From contig CAVQJJ010000011.1 of NCBI GenBank assembly GCA_963712835.1, forward strand, positions 558,001 to 622,000: a DNA stretch of 64,000 nucleotides, in the 5' to 3' direction. The notes beneath the pieces are model-generated. The model made no database searches and was not told the origin of the DNA. It saw only the letters and a program-made list of their open reading frames with translations. Shown here piece by piece: positions 60,674 through 64,000 of this stretch; the stretch's first letter is position 1; each line of letters opens with the position of its first letter. A program made the position numbers and the translations under genes. The DNA is from DATARH01 sp963712835 (GTDB lineage: Bacteria; Pseudomonadota; Alphaproteobacteria; ATCC43930; CGMCC-115725).

Positions 60674-60799
60674 TACATATCCTCGATCCCGATATCAGGG
60701 TGGCCCCCGCCGGGATCAGGACGGGGGATCGGCGGCCGGCATTCTGTCGGGAGCGGCCGCGTTGACCCGGTTCTGCAAGTCGTGGGGATCGCCCGCCGC

Positions 60800-61462
60800 T
60801 CAGAGGCGGGCGCAATGGCGCGCGATGAGTTCGGAAGCCTGCTCGTACACCTGGTCGGCATCGAGCAGTGTCGTATCTATCGTTATGGCATCGGGCGCGG
60901 CGGCGAGCGGCGCAACCCGACGCCCGCTGTCGCGCGCGTCGCGTTCCCTCATGTCCTGCAGGACATCGTCGTATATAGCGGTCGCGCCGCGCTCCCGCAA
61001 CTCCTTGACCCGCCGAAACGCGCGGGATTCCGCGCTTGCGGTGACGAAAATCTTCACCGTCGCGTCGGGACAGACCACCGTGCCGATGTCGCGGCCGTCA
61101 AGTACGGCCCCCTTTGCCGGCGGCGGCGGGTGGTGCGCGAAGGCGCGCTGCGCGGCGAGAAGCGCCGTACGCACCGCCGGGATCGCGGCAACGACCGAGG
61201 CGGCGCTGGCGACGTCCTCCGCGTTGAGGCGTGGATCGGCGAGGCGGGAAAAGTCGAAGTTTCGCGCGGCTTTTTCCGCCGCGGCCGGATCCGCGGGATC
61301 ACCGCCCGCCTCGGTCACGGCGAGCCCCGTGGCGCGATAGAGCTTTCCGGTGTCAAGGTGCGCCAACCCGAAACGCTCGGCCAACCGGCGCGCCAACGTA
61401 CCCTTGCCCGACGCCGATGGACCGTCGATAGCGATGATGACTGGTTTGCCGGGAGCAGGCAT
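60800..61462 (-). CDS. cmk: Cytidylate kinase
   Basis: 220 residues; phosphorylates CMP and dCMP. P-loop IDGPSASGKGTLARRL (about 12-20), CMP-binding DTGKLYRATG, VLDGRDIGTVVCPDA and ASAESRAFRR. The order aroA-cmk-rpsA is the classical one. A 126-base gap without features separates it from rpsA. Confidence 0.96.
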   Translation of the reverse strand: MPAPGKPVIIAIDGPSASGKGTLARRLAERFGLAHLDTGKLYRATGLAVTEAGGDPADPAAAEKAARNFDFSRLADPRLNAEDVASAASVVAAIPAVRTALLAAQRAFAHHPPPPAKGAVLDGRDIGTVVCPDATVKIFVTASAESRAFRRVKELRERGATAIYDDVLQDMRERDARDSGRRVAPLAAAPDAITIDTTLLDADQVYEQASELIARHCARL

Positions 61463-61479
61463 CTAGCGTTCTTCGAGGC

Positions 61480-61600
61480 CCTCGCCCTGGCCCTCCGGGC
61501 CGCTCCGAGGACGTCTCAGGATAAAGGTTTGTGCGGCCATTCCCAGATGGTCCTCACCCTGAGGCGCGAGCGCAGCGAGCCTCGAAGGACGCACGAGCGA
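61480..61600. repeat. Dispersed CCTGAGG…CCTCGAAGGACG repeat
   Basis: Fills the aroA-cmk gap. Units TCCTCACCCTGAGGCGCGAG and CGCAGCGAGCCTCGAAGGACG are of the common alphaproteobacterial intergenic repeat type. The upstream GGCCCTCCGGGCCGCTCCGAG is a second palindromic part. Confidence 0.5.
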
Positions 61601-61611
61601 TAGCGCAGCCG

Positions 61612-62982
61612 TCACGAAATCTCCGGGAAGCCGGCGCCGAGCCAATTCATCAGCGGCACGAAGCCGGGGAAGCTGGTGGCGATGGGGCGCGCGTCGTCGA
61701 TCCGCACCGGCGATTTCGCCGCGAGCCCGAGCACGAGGTAGGCCATCGCGATGCGGTGATCGAGTTTCGTCTCTATTGTAGCGCCGCCGGCGGGCGGGCC
61801 GCCATCGCCTTCGACAATCAGGTCGTCGCCTTCGACCGCAACCTTAGCCCCACACGCCGCGAGCCCCGTCACCATCGCCGCGAGCCGGTCGCTTTCCTTG
61901 ACCCGCAATTCGGCGAGGCCGCGCATCACCGTGCGCCCCTTGGCGCAAGAGGCGGCGACCGCCAGCACGGGATACTCGTCGATCATCGTCGGCGCGCGGC
62001 TTGCCGGAATGTCGGCGCCCTTCAGCGCGCCGGCGCGCACGCGCAGATCGGCGACCGGCTCGCCGCCTTCGACGCGTTCGTTGAGATGGGCGATGTCGGC
62101 GCCCATCTCCGCGAGGCTCGCGAGCAGCCCGGTGCGCGACGGGTTGAGCCCGACGCCCTCGATGGTGATCTCCGACCCGGGCACGACCAGCCCGGCGACG
62201 ATCGCGAAGGCGGCCGAGGAAATGTCGGCCGGGACAACGATCGGCGCGGCGACCAGCTCGGGCTGCCCGATGAGGGTGATGCGCTTGCCGCCGCCTTCCG
62301 CCGGCGCGACGCGCACCGTTGCGCCGAAATGGCCAAGCATCCGCTCGGTGTGATCGCGCGTCACCTGCGGCTCGATAACGGCGGTTTCGCCCGGCGTGTT
62401 GAGCCCGGCCAGGAGCACCGCCGACTTCACCTGCGCCGATGGCACCGGCAGCCTGTATTCGAGCGGAACCGGATTCGTGGCGCCGATGACGGCAAGCGGC
62501 AGCCGACCGCCATCACGCGTCGCGAAGCGCGCGCCAAACTGCGACAGCGGGTCGGTCACGCGGCGCATCGGCCGGCTGCGCAGCGACGCGTCGCCGGTCA
62601 CGAAGCTGGTGAATGGATGCGTCGCCAACACGCCGAGCAGCAGCCGCGCCGCGGTGCCGGAATTGCCGAGATCGAGCACATCTCCCGGCTCGGCGAGCCC
62701 GCCGACCCCGACCCCGTCGACCCGCCAGCGTCCGTCGCCGAGCCGCTCGACGCCGGTGCCCATCGCGCGCATCGCCGCGGCGGTGCACAGCACGTCCTCG
62801 CCTTCGAGCAGCCCGTAAATCTCGGTGCGGCCGATCGCGAGAGCGCCCAGCATCAGCGCACGATGTGAGATCGATTTGTCGCCTGGAACGCGGATCGTTC
62901 CCTGGAGCGGCGTCTTGGGTCGCGCGGCGGCAAGCGGCGCGCTAACGGGCATTGGGGAATGCGACCTCAGATCGTCGGGCAT
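61612..62982 (-). CDS. aroA: 3-phosphoshikimate 1-carboxyvinyltransferase (EPSP synthase), class II-like
   Basis: 456 residues; shikimate pathway. RVPGDKSISHRALMLGALA, GLLEGEDVLCTAAAM, PSAQVKSAVLLAGLNTPG, VTRDHTERMLGHFG, IDEYPVLAVAA and ELRVKESDRL closely parallel the Agrobacterium CP4-type enzymes. The PEP-site loop here is LGNSGTAARLL, with Gly where CP4 has Ala, so the residue behind CP4's glyphosate tolerance is absent. Start at 62982; MPVSAPLAAA at 62952 is a possible alternative. Confidence 0.95.
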   Translation of the reverse strand: MPDDLRSHSPMPVSAPLAAARPKTPLQGTIRVPGDKSISHRALMLGALAIGRTEIYGLLEGEDVLCTAAAMRAMGTGVERLGDGRWRVDGVGVGGLAEPGDVLDLGNSGTAARLLLGVLATHPFTSFVTGDASLRSRPMRRVTDPLSQFGARFATRDGGRLPLAVIGATNPVPLEYRLPVPSAQVKSAVLLAGLNTPGETAVIEPQVTRDHTERMLGHFGATVRVAPAEGGGKRITLIGQPELVAAPIVVPADISSAAFAIVAGLVVPGSEITIEGVGLNPSRTGLLASLAEMGADIAHLNERVEGGEPVADLRVRAGALKGADIPASRAPTMIDEYPVLAVAASCAKGRTVMRGLAELRVKESDRLAAMVTGLAACGAKVAVEGDDLIVEGDGGPPAGGATIETKLDHRIAMAYLVLGLAAKSPVRIDDARPIATSFPGFVPLMNWLGAGFPEIS

Positions 62983-63132
62983 GAGCCGAATTTCACTCTT
63001 GCGTGGGCCTTGCCGGCGGCCCATATGCCGCAGCCGAGCTAATGCCGGCGGCGCGTTTGGTTTTGACAGGATGCGCCCGCTGTGGCAATGGCGCGGCGGC
63101 TTCACATTCGCACGACCCACAAGGAGCGACAC

Positions 63133-63492
63133 TTGGCCAAACCCGAATGGGGCACCAAGCGGATCTGCCCAAGCTGCGGCACCCGCTATTACGATCTGCT
63201 GCGCGAGCAGGTGATCTGTCCGAAATGCAGCACGCCCTATGACCCCGAGGCGTTTCTGAAAGCGCGCCGCGCCCGCCCGGCGACCCCGGTCGAGAAAGAG
63301 CCGGCGCCGGTCGGCGACGATGCCGAGGCCGAGGACGTCGAGACCGTCGAGGACGAAGAGGAAGAAGCGGTACCGCTCGCCGAGGGCGAGGAGGAGGAAG
63401 ACGAAGAGATGATCGAGGACGCCTCGGAGCTCGGCGAGGACGAGGACGATATGGCCGAGGTCATCGACAATGTCGAGGAGGAAGAGCCGTAA
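63133..63492 (+). CDS. TIGR02300/FYDLN-type zinc-ribbon and acidic-tail protein
   Basis: 119 residues starting at a TTG with a perfect AAGGAG site six bases upstream; the first residues (MAKPEWGTKRICPSCGTRYY) align with the TIGR02300 family. Two CxxC pairs (CPSCG, CPKCS) form a zinc ribbon. The C-terminal half is nearly all Asp/Glu, which would bind basic partners or metal. Conserved next to aroA and a tRNA-Ala in alphaproteobacteria; function unknown. Confidence 0.88.
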   Translation: MAKPEWGTKRICPSCGTRYYDLLREQVICPKCSTPYDPEAFLKARRARPATPVEKEPAPVGDDAEAEDVETVEDEEEEAVPLAEGEEEEDEEMIEDASELGEDEDDMAEVIDNVEEEEP

Positions 63493-63567
63493 GGTTTTTG
63501 GATTTGACGGCGCTGGACCGCGTTCCTAAGTTCGCGCCGCAACCAACGCCGTGTTTGAAGTACCCTC

Positions 63568-63643
<76 letters not shown>

Positions 63644-63649
63644 AATAAA

Positions 63650-63683
63650 ACAAGGGCTTGGCGCTCTGCCGCCAAGCCCTTGT
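63650..63683 (+). terminator. Strong hairpin terminator after tRNA-Ala
   Basis: A perfect 14-bp stem (ACAAGGGCTTGGCG / CGCCAAGCCCTTGT) with a 6-base loop starts seven bases after the CCA and is followed by TGCATTTT. It should end the tRNA transcript. Confidence 0.85.
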
Positions 63684-63738
63684 TGCATTTTGGGGAAGCA
63701 AGGAAGCGACCGAGTTCAATCGAGTGGCTTGAGCCAGC

Positions 63739-64000
63739 AAGATCAAGATCGGGCCTGGCCTCGACCCGGCAACCGAGATGGGGCCACTGGTGTCGAGCGA
63801 GCAGTTCGACCGCATCACCGGCTATATCAAGTCTGGCCGCGAGTTCGGGGCGAAGGTCGCTGGTCGGCAATCTCGGCTATTTCGTCGCACGACCGTGTTC
63901 GAGAACACCCGGCGCGACATGAAGATCGTCTCATTGGTCCGGTGGTCTGCGCCAGCCGTTCGATGACGACGATCTCGCCGCATCGCCAAGGAAGCCAACG
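63739..64000 (+). pseudogene. Aldehyde dehydrogenase fragment, decayed
   Basis: A recognisable internal piece of an NAD-dependent aldehyde dehydrogenase: IKIGPGLDPATEMGPLVSS, then EQFDRITGYIKSGREFGAKV in one frame. VGNLGYFVA, TVFENTRRDMKIV, GPVVCASRFDDDDL and IAKEAN follow in shifting frames with pieces missing. No start codon, catalytic Cys region or N-terminus is present. It runs off the window end. It is probably a remnant next to the tRNA gene. Confidence 0.7.

Overview
The window is GC-rich chromosomal DNA from an alphaproteobacterium, most likely a soil or environmental lineage of the Rhizobiales/Rhodospirillales type. The evidence is gene order: aroA, cmk, rpsA, ihfB, a LapA-like gene, trpF, trpB and trpA in one run; MoxR, DUF58 and a BatA/DUF4159 protein; and DUF1285, CoA pyrophosphatase, a DUF6111-like protein and cca. 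A class II type EPSP synthase and GANTC (CcrM-type) sequence context fit the same assignment. I cannot name a genus.

Layout. 1-10 kb: secreted protein, prfC, a CoA-transferase/GrdB-like/cupin operon, then pssA and psd (phosphatidylethanolamine synthesis) separated by a response regulator, a histidine kinase, a 24-residue membrane peptide and a fatty acid desaturase. 10-20 kb: a nuclease-bearing repeat element, the MoxR-DUF58-DUF4159 operon, and divergently the DUF1285-Nudix-DUF6111-cca operon. 20-33 kb: a Phd/PIN toxin-antitoxin pair, an unaccompanied CoxL-like molybdoenzyme, a B12-type radical SAM protein, a TetR-controlled EmrAB-type pump, a damaged AmpG-like permease, two cyclophilins, an NDUFA9-like protein and a Rieske protein without petBC. 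33-46 kb: an accessory catabolic region (two luciferase-like monooxygenases, SDR, hydrolase, amidohydrolase, ThDP enzyme, aromatic-acid transporter, D-threonine-aldolase-like enzyme, Ldh2 dehydrogenase), interrupted by an AT-rich gene fragment and a frameshifted O-antigen ligase-like gene. 46-49 kb: a cluster of one hybrid kinase and three receiver proteins. 49-55 kb: transporter, isoaspartyl peptidase, ABC binding protein, sulfatase-superfamily hydrolase and an oxocamphor-hydrolase-like crotonase. 55-64 kb: trp, ihfB, rpsA, cmk and aroA housekeeping genes, a TIGR02300-like protein, tRNA-Ala(GGC) and a decayed aldehyde dehydrogenase fragment.

Two observations stand out. First, a family of palindromic repeats has three copies of exactly 93 bp, all bounded by the same 12-bp inverted termini. 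A fourth copy of 408 bp carries a GIY-YIG nuclease gene precisely between the two halves. This looks like a small nuclease-bearing element with miniature derivatives. Second, four apparent frameshifts, including one in the essential gene rpsA, are each explained by one extra base inside a GANTC site. That points to systematic sequencing error at CcrM-methylated positions rather than gene decay.

Other dispersed intergenic repeats are common; in two places they appear to supply or overlap the start of the neighbouring gene.
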